NCBI GenBank assembly: GCA_010015655.1
Contig: ML976690.1
Span: 305,503 to 369,502 of the forward strand
DNA: 64,000 nt
Origin: Bimuria novae-zelandiae CBS 107.79
Lineage: Eukaryota; Ascomycota; Dothideomycetes; Pleosporales; Didymosphaeriaceae
Direction: 5' to 3'
Positions 35,301 through 47,987 of this stretch are shown here, one piece after another (position 1 is the stretch's first letter; each line of letters starts with the position of its first letter). The translations under genes and the position numbers were made by a program. The notes beneath the pieces were generated by a model, which searched no databases, was not told where the DNA came from, and worked only from the letters and a program-made list of their open reading frames with translations.

Positions 35301-37908
35301 GACAAGTAATGCTTAGCTAACGCTGAAAGACGTGAGCTTGCTCAGATTGTGGTATTTTCATTTGGTGTTTTTCCCAACACGACTGAGCTGCACAATTGCG
35401 TATGGGATGGACCGGACTTCCTGACAATAAAACATCCACTAAAAAAGCACTATGGGCATGTTGCACTGCTCAAGACATTCTTTAAGGTATTTCTCGAAAC
35501 ACCAGATTGTACAGTGGACGACATTTTCTCGGAATTGGCATTCCGGAGCTCTCGCAATATCAAGTTTGGTTGGGATGCGATATACCGCTACTTGGATAAT
35601 AACATACTTTCGGAACGACACTGGCAGCGCATAAGGTGAACCATTCGATCCCATCTCCTTGTTCATCGTTGGACTGATCTGAACCAGAGACGAGTTCGCA
35701 TCTCGAAACCTTGTGCAGGGGTCAGATGGGACCATGTACGCCTTGCGTAATTGCTTATGGAGAAGTCCATTTCCGCTTTCGGGTTTCATAGAGGTATCAC
35801 TTGTCTATCCGAACCTTGAGAACTTCTTTGTCAAGCGCCTTGGGGTCGAGAAGGCCAATCCTGCTATGCTCATCGAGGAAATCAAGAAGCTCGCCAAGGG
35901 GAGCTCCCCGCAAATTGAAAACATTCGACAACGATTGTTAGGCATTAGTAGGCTCCTTTTGAAGAGCGGTATTAACGATGCGGTCGCGAAAGCTCTGACA
36001 GGTCTCGCCAAGGTCAAATTTTTGCCCCAAATAACAAGAGATGGGGGCAAGGTTCTGGTTGGAAAAGACGACGACTTCGTCATAAATGACCACCAACGCT
36101 TTGGCGATGCGTTCGAGAGTCAATATATCTTACTCGACTTTTCCGTGGAGGAAGTGCATGTTCTCAACACGGTATTCGACTATATGGGGTTCGGCGTTAG
36201 GTACCTTTCGCGGGCTGTAAAGGAAGCTTCTGCTGTTGGCGAGGATGCGGTGGAAGATGAAAGTCTTACGAGCGCTTTCAGATCTAGGGCTTATGCTCTA
36301 TATTGGTAAGTACAGTACTCCTGCTTATGGCGCCATGGAGCCTCATTCTACCTGGCGGTAACTGATGAATTTAGCTGCGCAGCACACTACAAGAGTACTA
36401 TCGCCTTGCGAGACGACATTGCCCTTTTTGATCATCTCTCAAAAGCGCGAATTCTTATTGCAGACAGTATTACCACTGATCTAGTGCTCACGTTCAAAGA
36501 CCGAGAAGTCAGAGTGCATAGTGATCGCTTGGCACTGCACCACGAGCTGGTTAGTGGCCAGTTCAAGTTCTACGTTCCGAAAGATGAGAGACTACGAAAC
36601 TCCTGCTACCGCGCGCAACTCCCAAGGCTTCTAGCAAACATTATGAAGATTGCCTCCAACGAGACTCAGGCGATATCCCAGATACTGAGCCATGAACTCT
36701 GGGAGCTGGACGACATCTTGTTCGAGCAAGACATATCTGCTGTAGGTTGGATCGCAAAGCCAACTTATGAAGTACCTTCGTCCGTTTTAGCCTCCGCAGA
36801 CCGTGAACAGCACTCCGCTCGTGAGTCACCCGGGGCACTACTAGAACATCATGTTGGGGTGCCGGGGCAGCCAGAGCGTGAAGTCTCAACAGCTTTATCA
36901 TCTGGCACGACACGGTTCACACCTCCGATTATTGAGAGCTTGCGCGAGCGGTCGCATGTCTTTGATACTCCACCTGTCACCAGCACTCCACAACCACCAC
37001 GTTACGAGAGGCTTATCGAAGAAGTCGTGCAGAGTGCACATCGAGCGAGGGAACAGCAGCAACATTTTTCGTCCAGTCCACTACGGCCCCATATTTCTAC
37101 GCCTACTCACAACCAGCCTGCCTTCGAGTACAATCATGAAGAGACATTTGGAAATCGCGACACGAATGAAGTGGCGCACGACATCCGAATCGGCGCTTCA
37201 GGAGAATCTTACGTACGTGCTCCCCTTCCCACCTTAATATACGCTGACAGGATCCCTAGGTATATGAGATACTATCCGGACTCAACCTTCCCGGCTTCAG
37301 TATTGACAACTGGCGCAGTAGAATCCGAGGCGAGCTGCGCATACACTCTCGATATGCCGCAGTGACCAATTGGCAAGGACGAGAGACCGCTGATTTTGTA
37401 TACACAGACCGAGATGGGAGTTTAACGCAGTATCTAGCAGAGAACTGCTCCGGTGGTATGCCAGAGCGCGTTCTCGATGCTAGGCCTCAGGGCATGGCTC
37501 CCAAACCCATTGAGTATTATCTCGAAGTCAAGACCACAACGAGCAGATGTGATACAAGGTTCTACATGAGTGGTAGTCAATACCAAAGAGTACTTATACC
37601 TACATGCAGCCCAGTGCGAAGACTTCCAGTGCAGTCGTGTCGCTTAAGTAACCTTGGAATGCACGGATCCTCCTACCATCATCGACCATCATGGCTTTAC
37701 ATTCTGCATCACGACTGACGCTGCACAGATGGAAAACTATGCCATTCCAGCCACTGGCAGCTTCGACAAGGTGTACGTCATTCTTCGCGTGTACAATCTA
37801 GGACAGAACACGGGCATGAGGATCTTCGTCGATCCTCATAGATTACGAGGTTCGCATATCGATTTCGAGATTGCAACGTACCACTGCAAGACAAAGACGG
37901 CTGTTTGA
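32377..37908 (+). CDS. large sacsin/NO VEIN-like protein: HSP90-type ATPase domain plus C-terminal NOV/DUF3883-type domain
   Basis: Exons: 32377-32618, 32674-35283, 35330-35635, 35688-36305, 36375-37212, 37260-37589 and 37729-37908. All introns are GT-AG and frame-consistent. A further 102-bp intron (33509-33610), divisible by 3 and stop-free, probably interrupts the second exon. Its removal joins PLPIQ to VQFIVQADF, the expected family sequence, for about 1673 aa. The start is ACCATGG. The HATPase N-box ELIQNADD (about residue 100) and G-box GEKGFGFKS (about 162) mark an HSP90/sacsin-type ATP-binding fold. The C-terminus has an Asp/Glu-x-Lys nuclease-like signature (YYLEVKTTTSR, about 1593) as in NOV_C/DUF3883 domains. 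Family members are seen in fungi and plants (NO VEIN) and in bacterial defence-type proteins; the role here is unknown. It is intact despite lying between two transposon blocks. Confidence 0.87.
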
Positions 37909-38302
37909 TACAGGTGCCTCACATGTTCTTTAAGCCTTTGGTTATACTATTTCCAAGCATATGACGCAAATATAACCCTCTCGCGGACCCCCATAAACGT
38001 TATTGATCCCATTCTGTGATCATTCTTGCGTGCTTCTGGTTCGTACCATGTTGCATTATCTGAAAGTGATTGTACCAGACTTGTGCGCCGCCACGAAAAA
38101 TCGCACTCAAAAGATTTCTACTTACAGGTTATATCAACCGTTTGTTGTAAAATGTCAATCTCTGGATAGAGCAACAGCTTCCCGATTTCACTGTCCCCTA
38201 CCAATTACAGGCTTTTCTTTTATCGTCTTCAACGACCTGAATAGATCATGCCTACCAATGACACAAATATGCCGTCAACCTCCTAAAGTCATGTAATTCA
38301 CA
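37909..38302. other. intergenic region between convergent genes
   Basis: No coding support. Probably contains the 3' UTR of the NOV-type gene. Confidence 0.4.
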
Positions 38303-39775
38303 TCAGAGACTACCATTTAGATCGCGAAGCGCCTTCCCCTTTGGACTTTTTAGGGCTTTTGGGCGGTTGGTCTCCCGCTTCACTGCTGCTGTTATTGGGT
38401 TGGGGCCGCTTTTTCCACTCCTAGTCTGCCCTGAGACACTCCCGCCGCCCACTCCTGGATTGTGACCCGACATCGTTTGGTTTGCCGGCCTTGTGGAACC
38501 CTCTTGAGAAGATGCAGCGCGAGTCGGTAACGCCAATGAAGCCTCGTCACTAGATGATGTCTGGTTTTCCGTTGGGGAAGATGATCCATCCGTAGATGGC
38601 GTCTTCGGATTTGCAGGACTTTAGAGTGAAACCTTGACAAAGTAACTCTTAAGAAAGTCCACCTCCTTATCCATAGGATACTTTTGCTCCACGGAAAGTC
38701 CTCTGATACTGGAAACTAGGAGATTTATCTTCCATCTGGCCTCTGGCGGTTTCATGATGTCTGCGGCCGTTCTATCTGTTGCCCAATGTTCACTTCTGAA
38801 CCAGCTTGCTATCCATTGCAACGGAACCAGAGTCTGCTAATAGTTTGGGTGATTGCTAATCAAGATTCTTTCCTGGCCATTTTCATCCCGGATGGATTCC
38901 AGTGTTCGCTTCCCATGTGTCTCTTCCTTATTGCGAATCCTTAGCATCGTCAAGTGAGAGAAGTCTTTTAGATCATTGCATGACTGGTTGTATGTCATTG
39001 TGACAAAGTCAATGAATCCTCCGAACGTTTTCCACTCGTATGTCATTCCTAGCTCTGGTCCCATGCGATCGCTTAGATTGTTGTACTCTTCAAGGTAGGT
39101 CAGCCCACGGAGCGCTGAGGGTCCCGCATTTACCAATGACAACAAGTGGACGTGGTGCAAATTCAATGCAATAGATAAGCTCGTGACAAAGTGTAACAGC
39201 TAACAAGAACTGCACGCAAACATTAATCTCCTTTGCTTCAGTTACACGGCCGTCAAGAGAGTTGCGCATCTCGAAATAACGTCCAAAAATTCGTGAAGGA
39301 TGCAAGCAGGCTTTATATCTTCGTGGCGTTCATTGTAAAGATAGTCAACGGCATCGTTTTGGAGAACTTCAGTAAGCCAGCCCATTTCTATGTGTGCCTC
39401 TCGAGTTTTCTTAAACACATAATTGTGATTGGATATTTCCTTTCTCGTCAAATCTTTTCTAGTTCCAGAGATGTACTGGATGGCGTTTCTTTCTTTCTTC
39501 GTGAAGTAAGTAACGCCTAAAACGCTACGGTCGGCGCAGATCCTAACTTTACTGATCTTCCAGGTTATACTGCGCACCATGTAATCCATGCGTTTGTTCC
39601 AGTTTAACATTTGCTCTTGGTTTGTCATCCTAATCGTGCTGTTCGGTATGACTAGATGGGGTTCAGGCGCGTTCCGAACAATGTCGGCGTTAGTCAGAGT
39701 CGAAAATACTCGCGGCCATTGAAGAACTCGTTCATCATGTATTAGAAGCGTAGCGAGCGTAAGTGCTGGTTTCAT
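38303..39775 (-). pseudogene. degraded member of an unnamed fungal protein family with a CHE-like zinc-site relic (copy A)
   Basis: The minus-strand reading starts at a Met (39775) only 3 bp from the transposon edge at 39779. It runs as MKPALTLATLLIHDERVLQ..., shifts frame near 39280-39310, continues through LAVTLCHELIYCIEF (resembling a zincin HExxH region), changes frame again near 39130 (intron or indel), then stays in one frame to 38303. In-frame TAG at 38837-38839 and TAA at 38621-38623 both fit CAG/CAA changed by C-to-T. The C-terminal 78 codons are Ser/Pro/Lys rich. The same family appears at 47988-48720, where coding continues upstream of the homologous Met, so copy A is 5'-truncated. 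Function unknown; metallopeptidase ancestry is a guess. Confidence 0.6.
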
Positions 39776-39778
39776 TTT

Positions 39779-39913
39779 TGTAACGTCGAAAAAGAGTGTT
39801 GAGGCAATCGTTGTTTTGACTGAGAAGCTACTCTATGGAGCTATATAGTGTGGATCACGTGCACGGGCCGCACGTACGTGGGTAGCCCAAGCTTCATGCC
39901 CTAAACCGTTACA
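39779..39913 (+). repeat. long terminal repeat sequence R, copy 1
   Basis: 135 bp starting TGTAACGTCG and ending CCGTTACA. The same sequence is present at 47866-47987 (inverted) and 55492-55625 (same orientation). Confidence 0.8.
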
Positions 39914-41576
39914 GTAATTAAAGAAGTTATTAAGTTACTTAATATTCTAGAATTATACGAAGATAATAACGTATTTTTTAAAAAAAAAACTCTTAATAGC
40001 ACGTTAGTAACGTCTCTATAATAAAGCTATATTTATAGTAATAGTAATACTAACGCCTGCAGTATAATGAAATAAAATAGCTATTAATAAGTAGTAATAC
40101 TAATAGATATTTAACCTCTTGATATTAACACCTTTTAATTATATAGTACACTATCTTATAGGACGTTATAATACTTATAACTTTTACCTTACGCCCTTAT
40201 AATAAGACGTTACTAATTAATTAGTTACTAAAAGTAAAGGTTATGTACCTAATTAACGTGATAATAACGGTTTATAGCGTTAAAATCTAAATATTTTATA
40301 AAATAATATACTTATTATAAAGCGCGTTTAAAAACTAATAAACTTAAGCAATTTATAGACTTACATAATTTAGCTATACGCTTAAAATATTACTAATTAC
40401 TTATATACCTTTATTATAATAATAATTACTAGTAACGCAAAGGTAGATAACTTTTAAATTTATTAAAGCTAGTTACTACCTACCTTAAAGTATATTAACT
40501 AGCTAAAATCATATTTATATAGCGCTAAGTTTATAACAGCTACTAAGCTTAAGTATTAAGAGGTTTAGGGTAAAATCCCCTTCTATAAAACCTTAGTAAC
40601 ATACTAAACTACGCAGGCTAAAAGTATTAAGGTAATCTTACTTATATAGGCATTTATATAAGTTTAATATAAATAGCAATTTTTATAAGTATGAGGCTTA
40701 ACTTGTCGCACGTAGAGACCTATAAAAATAGTTTAATAATACTTACGCTACTATCCTTGCTGCCTCTATCTTTTAAGCAATTATTATAATTACTAACTAC
40801 TTTAGCTTTAAGCTAAAGTAATATAACGTACCTAACGCTTTTTTTAATGTATGCTTAATTAAAAGCTATACGCTAAGACTTGTAGTATATTTAAGAAAGT
40901 AAATAGCGACCTTATAAAAGTGCTACGCGCTATTTATAGCTTAATAAACGCGCTACTCTTATAGTATAATATATTTAGAGTAGTAGCTAAGCTATTAAAA
41001 CTTAAATAAGTTAAAGACTTCCTATATTTATATATTTATAATTAGCTTATTTTATTTATTTATATTAATAATATTATTATAACGTATCACCCCACGAATG
41101 CTTATTTTTATTATAACTTTAAGAATAAGGTAAAGGACTAATTTAGACTTAAGGTAATAAGAGACCTGTCTTAGTCCCTAGGCGTCTAAGTAGTCCGCGA
41201 TTACTAAAAGAAGAAGATCTAGCTTATATAAGATATATATATTAATAAGGCTTATAAGAAGTACGGCATATAGCTAGTAAGTTATAAGGAACCTAACTTT
41301 CTACTTAATGTTAGCTCTTTTAATAAGTTAATGAAGGAGATAGACGTTTAACGTATAAAGCTATATTAGAAACTTGTAGGGCATCTTACCTATATTACTT
41401 ACTAGACGCGGCCTAACGTCGCTTGCAGCCAGCCACGTTATCCTTACTTATTATCTTACTAATCTAAGGTAGTTATATATTATAGATATATAACGCGTCT
41501 AGCGATACTTGCTTGCAACTTAATACTATACTATTAAAGGTTCTTATTATAACTTAATTATAGAGGTTATCTTTAA

Positions 41577-41818
41577 TGTTGATACGGCAATAGGCTGTTG
41601 GATCAAGACTTCGTTGCAACGATGTGGTATTGATTTGATTCTTGATTGCAGATCTATTGTGGTGGGCTGTTGTGAGAAGTATTTATCGAGCGTGGTTTGT
41701 CCCCTGCTAGCCTAATTAGGACTAGCGCAACAAACTACAGGCAAACTATATAATAAACCGCAGGCAAACTATATGGTGGTGAAAGCCGTAGCAGTGTTGC
41801 GCAGGTTTGAAGCTAACA
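41577..41818 (-). repeat. copia 2 LTR, left
   Basis: 242 bp. Paired with 47153-47394 at equal length, with transitions as the main differences. Confidence 0.92.
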
Positions 41819-44800
41819 CTGGCTATCTTTTCTTTTATGCTACATATAGCTAGTTTAGCCTAGAACGCTTAAATCTGCAATAAAACACAATCTGTAACAG
41901 TTGCTAGTTTTCTAACTAGACTAGCGCCAGTGCGCGTCCTCTTAGTGCCTATCTCGCTGCTCCTTTTATAGACTTACTACTTCTTACTATCGTGATTGTA
42001 CTCTAGGGTGTTAACTTTAGCACGATTGACCCAGCCTTACACGCAAAGCTTAAGCTAGTTATAGTTAATAAAATACTCTATAGCTAAGTTAGAGCTAGCC
42101 TTAGTTATTAAGTCTGCTAGATTATCACGTCTATTAATCTAGCGGATATCTATGAGATTATTGCGCTTATAGGCCTTACGCAGAGCTATAATATTAATTA
42201 TAAGGCGCTTCTCCTTAGTAGTGCTAAGCTTAATAAGGTAATTATATAAGGAGCGTAAGTTAGTGCACACGACGATAGAGATATTAAGGAGGTTAAGTTA
42301 CTACATAATTATATTAATTATGCCGCTAATTATAATTATAATATTAACTCTATAGGCTATCGCGTAGATCTTAGATATAAGGACGCTGCGAGTAACGCGC
42401 TTGCACTTAATAGATAACTAGTAGATAATATTACTAGTAAACTTAAAGTTATAATTACTATCTTTAGTCTTATTGTTAAGCGTGATTACGAAGCCTATTT
42501 ATAATAATATATCTTTATTATTAGTAAATAATATGTTAATAAAGGCGTATAGCTTTAAGTTACTTAAGTCTAGTAGGATAAAGTTAAGACCGCGAGTAAT
42601 ATTCTCCTTTTACTAGATAATGCGCTTATTTAATCTAGCAATTTCTTCTTTTATAGGCTCACTCGCTTAGGCTACGGCGGCGAGGTCGAAGCTTGCCTTA
42701 GGTTAATAAATTGTTGTAATATAAGCACCTCGAGCGCGCTGTTAAATATATAATTACTTATTATTAGCTATTTCTAGCTTCTTGCCTTACTTCTTCTGGC
42801 GCAGAGTAATAGCGCGATTATTATTATTAAGCTTAATAATATAGCCGTTAAAGTTAATTTACGCGTCTAGTAAGAGAAACTACTTAGGCTTGGCCTTAAA
42901 ACGCAGCTCTTAGTCCTTAAGGTCTATAAAAGCTTTGTTAGACAGACTAAGCGTGTCGTTAGTTTACATGCTAATAATGCCAAAGCACTTACTACTAGCC
43001 TTACTAATAAGTAGGCATAGATTATAAGTAGATGTTACTATATAGAGAATCTTAGTGTAGTGTTTATTATACGTTAACTACTAATAGGCACCTGCTTTAG
43101 CAATGCCATACAGCGGCTTAATAATAACTATAACTATGTTTGTTGGATAACTTTCCTTGAGCTGGGCTGGTATGTCAGCTATAATAGTACGCTGGAGTGG
43201 ATCATCCGATTGCGTATAGGCCTGAGTAATGTCACGGAGCCAGAGGTACATGCCCAGCTTCAATAGTGATGGTGCTAGAGTGATAATCACACGCTGGCTT
43301 GCACGCTGGATAATAGGAGACTATGTTAGGACAAGCTTCTTATCGTTATCAGCGTATCCTTAGATAACAAGACAGGACTTTTCGTACGGGCGATTAGTAA
43401 TCTTGCCCTTAACTTTATTAATAATGCGTGACTTAAAGATGCGGACCTTATTATAATAGTAAGGACTATACTTCTTAAAGCGAAAGACACCTTATGTTAT
43501 AAGGGCGTTAATCTCTGCCTTTATAGATACTTTAAATAGTTACCTTAGTGTTGTAATCTTGCTAACTACTTATAGCTTCTTAGCCAGGACAAGATTATTA
43601 CGCTCACGTTAATTAAGATTAACTATAGTAGTTATAACTTTATTAGGTTTTAGCTTATTCCTTAAGCCTTTTAGCCTACCGCGCTTACGCTTAGGCGCGG
43701 GCTCCTCTATAATAAGAGTAAAATTATTATTAGAGCCACTATTATCCTCGTCCTCTACGGGAGGGGTAATAATAGTTGTATTATCTGCATAATACGGGCG
43801 CACTGCAGTGATGCGGAAGGTGACTTATTTATTATTAATTTTAATAACCACGGATTACTTATTAACGTGGAGGACAATTATCTAATACGGGCTAGACTAT
43901 CTATAGTTCTTTCGCTAGACCTTAACGCTGCTTAGGATAGGTAATAGTAAGATATTAGTTACGTTAGGACTATTACAAGTTATAAGAGCCTTATTAACTT
44001 AGCGCTTTACCTTAATTTTACGCACTTTAGCCATTACTTTACGCACTGTAGCGCCGCGGGCGGTAATAGATAGTAATAGTAGTAATTTCTTTAACAGGCG
44101 AGGATATGCTCTAAAGACAAGAAGAGTTAGGGCAAGTCTATTAGAACCTGCGGTATTATTAACAGCCTTGACACCTATCTGCAAGATATGTTTAGGAGCG
44201 GTTGTACGTCTAACGTTTATAGAGATCACCCTATAAGCATGGCGAATAGGAGTATGATAGCGCTTAACCTTGCTAATTAAATAATATGCCTCTACTAGGA
44301 CTTTCTTAACTTTAATTATAAGTGACGTGGCGTTGTTAACAAACTTGTTAGTAATAAAATTCTTGCCAGCATCTGTCTTAATAACGTTAGGAAGACTAAC
44401 GTACATGTCGATTTATATAGCGCGAAGGAGATCCTAAGTAGTGTTTACCTAGATATTTAGCATAAATTAAGTAGCTTAAAAAGCTATGGCTTTATTAACT
44501 GCGTAGAGCACTGGTTTCTAATTAATGTATATTATATTAATAATAACGCATAAGTTAAAGTCCATGTTATCGCGAATAGTAAAGCGGAAACGGCCAGGTG
44601 CTTTGCTATAGATTTAACACTAGTAACAGTACTTATTAATGCGATTAATAATGTCCTTATTAATATCTTTATGGCCTGCTTTGCTAAGGATCTTGTGCAG
44701 TTATCTAGTAGCAGGATAGCCAAAGCGTCAGTGAAGCTAGCGTAGCTTAGTCTTAGTTAAGTAGTAGATAACGGCCTCTTGTTTATTAAGCAGGAGCCAT

Positions 44801-47152
44801 GGATGTCCCTATTTATAGATAATTAGGAATTCTTTGCCACCTTGAACGAGCATATTATCGATGTTGTTAAAGAAGATACCATGATAATCTATATTATTTA
44901 AGTAGAGTAGAAATAGTGTGTTAGTTAGCATTACTATAAAGGTAATTATACTAAATAGCGTGCTAATATTAACGTCGCTAAGGGAGAAACACTCTAGATT
45001 ATCTTTAAATTAGATTTAATAACGTCCTGCGGTGGACTTATTAATAACTATAGATAGTTAGATAAGCTATAGCGCCTTTACTTGTGTCTTACTAGTAGTT
45101 AAGACACTAGCTACACTAGTGTTAGGCATAATACCTTAAAAGATATTTGCGCCGTAGCGTGAATTAAATAAGAAGAGTTAAGTATTTTTATTTGCTTTGC
45201 TAAAGATGTAAGAATTATTGCCTGTAATTATATAAAGTGCGGCAGCGTTATTAAGGCTGGAGACAATAGCGTTGCCGTTAACCTTGCCGCAGAATGTAGT
45301 TAAGTAGACTTAGTTAGTAAAATATGCTTTAATATTATTATTACTAGCATTATTATCGCTACCATCGCTGTCTTCAAGCTCTATGCCTTTATAGCTGGCG
45401 AGAAACACTTTATAGCTCGGGGTATTAGGATTATCTTAAGCGTATTAGTTATAGCGTTAGCAATGCTCTATGCGCTCCTTCTTTAAGTGTTAAGTTAATT
45501 AGCACTTAGGCTACTTATAGATAAAGCATGTCTTATTACGGCGATTACCTAAGTAGTTTAACTAATAATTATTATTATTAAATTAATTGCCGCGCGATTC
45601 GCCTTAACCTTAATAGTAGTAGCTATAGTAGTTATTATCTAATAATCCTGTAGCTTGTTAATTATTATAGATATAGTAGTAATTAGTGTAATACTGCTTA
45701 TCTGCATCTCGTGATAGAAACTGGCTATTAGGATAATAGCTTAACTACATGCTAACTACGTTGCGGAGATCTATAGCGATACCTTTAAATATAGTTGCTA
45801 GCTTTAAGCAAGCTATAGTAGTTACTTTAATACCACGACATGCGCTAAGGAGCTATTACGCAAGCAAATACTAATTATAGCTCTTACTCTAGTCCTATAA
45901 TAGTGCCTAATAGAGTATGTTTATCTTACTAATAACTATTTTAAGACACTCTATAGGGTCTTTTTTAGGGTTAGCAGTTATAACGCTCTTAAGCGTAGTG
46001 CTATACCACTCCTAAAGGTATATCTAGTAAGCTTATGTGGTATTAAAGTACGTGCGTAGCTTATCAAGCATTATATTATAAGTAAGCGTAAGCGCCTAGG
46101 GAGCAATATAATCGTAGTAATACTAAAGCGCTCGACTAGTAAGCATAATAGAGAGTGCTATTTTATACTACTTATTCTTATTAATCCCAACCTTGGTGCA
46201 GAGGTCGTTAAACACCTTAATCTTTATCTTAAGGATGTTGTATTTATTACCTAAATACTTCTACTCTAGCGTGTATAACTTGGCGAGATTAGTAAGTAAA
46301 TAAGAGTTATTCTACATAGGCGTAAATCTAGGTTATAATAATAATAATAATCCTCCACCTAGCAGAGCTCGCTGCTGCCACTATTGTTCTTTATTATCTG
46401 CGATCTAGTGGCACTTAAAGCCTTCGCAGAGCCTTATAAGCTTAAGATGCTTAGCGGGCCATTTTAGGACAACAGTTAATATAAGGAGTTCTGCAAATTA
46501 GTTAGAGAGATTATTACTATTACCCTGCTTAATATAGATGTCTTGCTAGCAGAAGAGCTCTTTAAGTGCTTTTTAAATACGCTTATTAATACTATTAAAG
46601 AGATTACAGGTGAAATTCTTAAAATGCTCCTTAAACTTAAGTAGTAAAAATAGGTTAAATATGTTATCTTCTTCTACCTGTATTATCTAGTTAATAACTA
46701 TAGTGTTAAGTTTATCTGTATTGACAGTGGCGTTAGCGATATTAAAATCTTAGTTAGCGTACTAGTCCTTATAGATTGTCTTGTCTAGGTACCACGAGCG
46801 ATCCTTTATTTAGGTGTACTTTATAATAGCGTTTTAGATGTGGGCCTGTAATTAGTGTAATTTAACAAGAGTTGGCGTGGTTGACGCAAATCTCCTTCCG
46901 AACTGAGCCTTGGTAGGGACAATCCAGGCGGAGAGATCCTTCAAATACGAGGCGCCGCTGATCCTGATACAGGATAGCAGTGAGCTTGTCGTACCTATAC
47001 TTCGCACTAGCGATGCTGTATCCTGGGCCTTGGTAGGGGAGGAGGCATGCGCTAACCGCTTCTATCGCCAGAATACTTAGCCTGAAACGTGCGCTGAGAT
47101 TCCCTGTACACAGTATATCTTGCCGATCTGTGGTGTAGCAACCACTAATCAG

Positions 47153-47394
47153 TGTTGATACGGTAATAGGCTGTTGGATCAAGACTTCGTTGCAACAATA
47201 TAGTATTAATTTAATTCTTAATTGCAGATCTATTATGGTGGGCTATTGTAAAAAGTATTTATCGGGCGTGGTTTGTCCCTTGCTAGCCTAATTAGGACTA
47301 GCGCAATAAACCACAGGCAAACTACGCAATAAACCGCAGGCAAACTACATAGCGGTAAAAGCCGTAGCAGTGTTGCGCAGGTTTAAAGCCAACA
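47153..47394 (-). repeat. copia 2 LTR, right
   Basis: 242 bp. The more RIP-altered of the two copies. Confidence 0.92.
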
Positions 47395-47865
47395 AAGTTT
47401 ACTACTAAATTATAGCTACTCTTAATCTTTTTGACTAGCTTATAAATAGTAAAGTAGCTTTATTTTTTTAATATTATTTTATTTAACTTGGGCATAATGC
47501 CTACGATCTACTATAATAATTAATAAATAATAGGAATTATTAATAAAAATTTAAATTAACTATATATAAAAGTTTAATACGTTAACATCTATTAAATGTA
47601 GATCTAATAAGATGTAGAGACTTAGTAACTTATTATTAAATAGGTTCTTATAAATAAGATAGTTACTAATAGGCTTACCAAAATTCTTTTAAAAGCTAAA
47701 TATTAGATGTTTATTTAATAGTTTTATTTTATTAATATTACGTAATGCCTTTAGGGCAACGTTAATAATAATAATACTAATTTTATATATTTAGTTACCT
47801 AATTAAGTAAGATTTTAGCTTTACCTCTTAATTAACATAAAGCTAAGGGGGTGTGTGATAGTTTA

Positions 47866-47987
47866 GTATAGAAGCTTGGGCTACCCGCGTACGTGCGGCC
47901 TGTGCACGTGATCCACACTATATAGCTCCATAGAGTAGCTTCTCAATCAAAACAGCGATTGCCTCAACACTCTTTTTCGACATTACA
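47866..47987 (-). repeat. long terminal repeat sequence R, copy 2 (inverted)
   Basis: Inverted copy of 39779-39913. It contains the GATCCACACTATATAGC and GTGCACGTG blocks found in all three copies. Confidence 0.8.

Larger units (their letters stand above)
41577..47394 (-). mobile_element. Ty1/copia LTR retrotransposon 2, patchily RIP-degraded
   Basis: 242-bp direct LTRs at 41577-41818 and 47153-47394 (TGTTGATACGG...AGCTAACA). Sense is the minus strand. A gag-like frame survives at 46862-47182, integrase core at 43999-44406 (NVIKTDAGKNFITNKFVNNA, KVKRYHTP), and RT at 43081-43290 (LAPSLLKLGMYLWLRDITQA, KPLYGIAKAG). The GAG, INT, RT order is copia. No clear 5-bp target duplication (TTTAA versus AAGTT). 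The element interrupts the 39779-47987 element. Confidence 0.92.
39779..47987. mobile_element. element with about 122-135 bp inverted termini, containing a nested copia element
   Basis: Outer termini match in inverted orientation: 39779-39913 (TGTAACGTCGAAAAAGAGTG...) and 47866-47987 (...CACTCTTTTTCGACATTACA). Subtracting the copia insertion leaves about 2.4 kb of very AT-rich, RIP-altered interior with no readable protein. The interior is homologous, in reverse, to parts of 55626-58790. Long TIRs suggest a Mutator-like or related DNA element. A polypurine-like tract beside the right terminus (AAGCTAAGGGGGTG) also resembles an LTR border, so an LTR-derived, rearranged origin is possible. No target duplication was found (TTCATTTT left, TAAATGTA right). 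Confidence 0.6.

Noticed and set aside
38003..38296. 97-codon plus-strand frame after the NOV-type gene
   Set aside because: No domain, no splice context and average composition; likely chance.
39779..47987. Calling the about 130-bp repeats the LTRs of one retrotransposon
   Set aside because: The two copies are in inverted, not direct, orientation around the element, and no target duplication was found. Kept as an unresolved inverted-terminus element instead.
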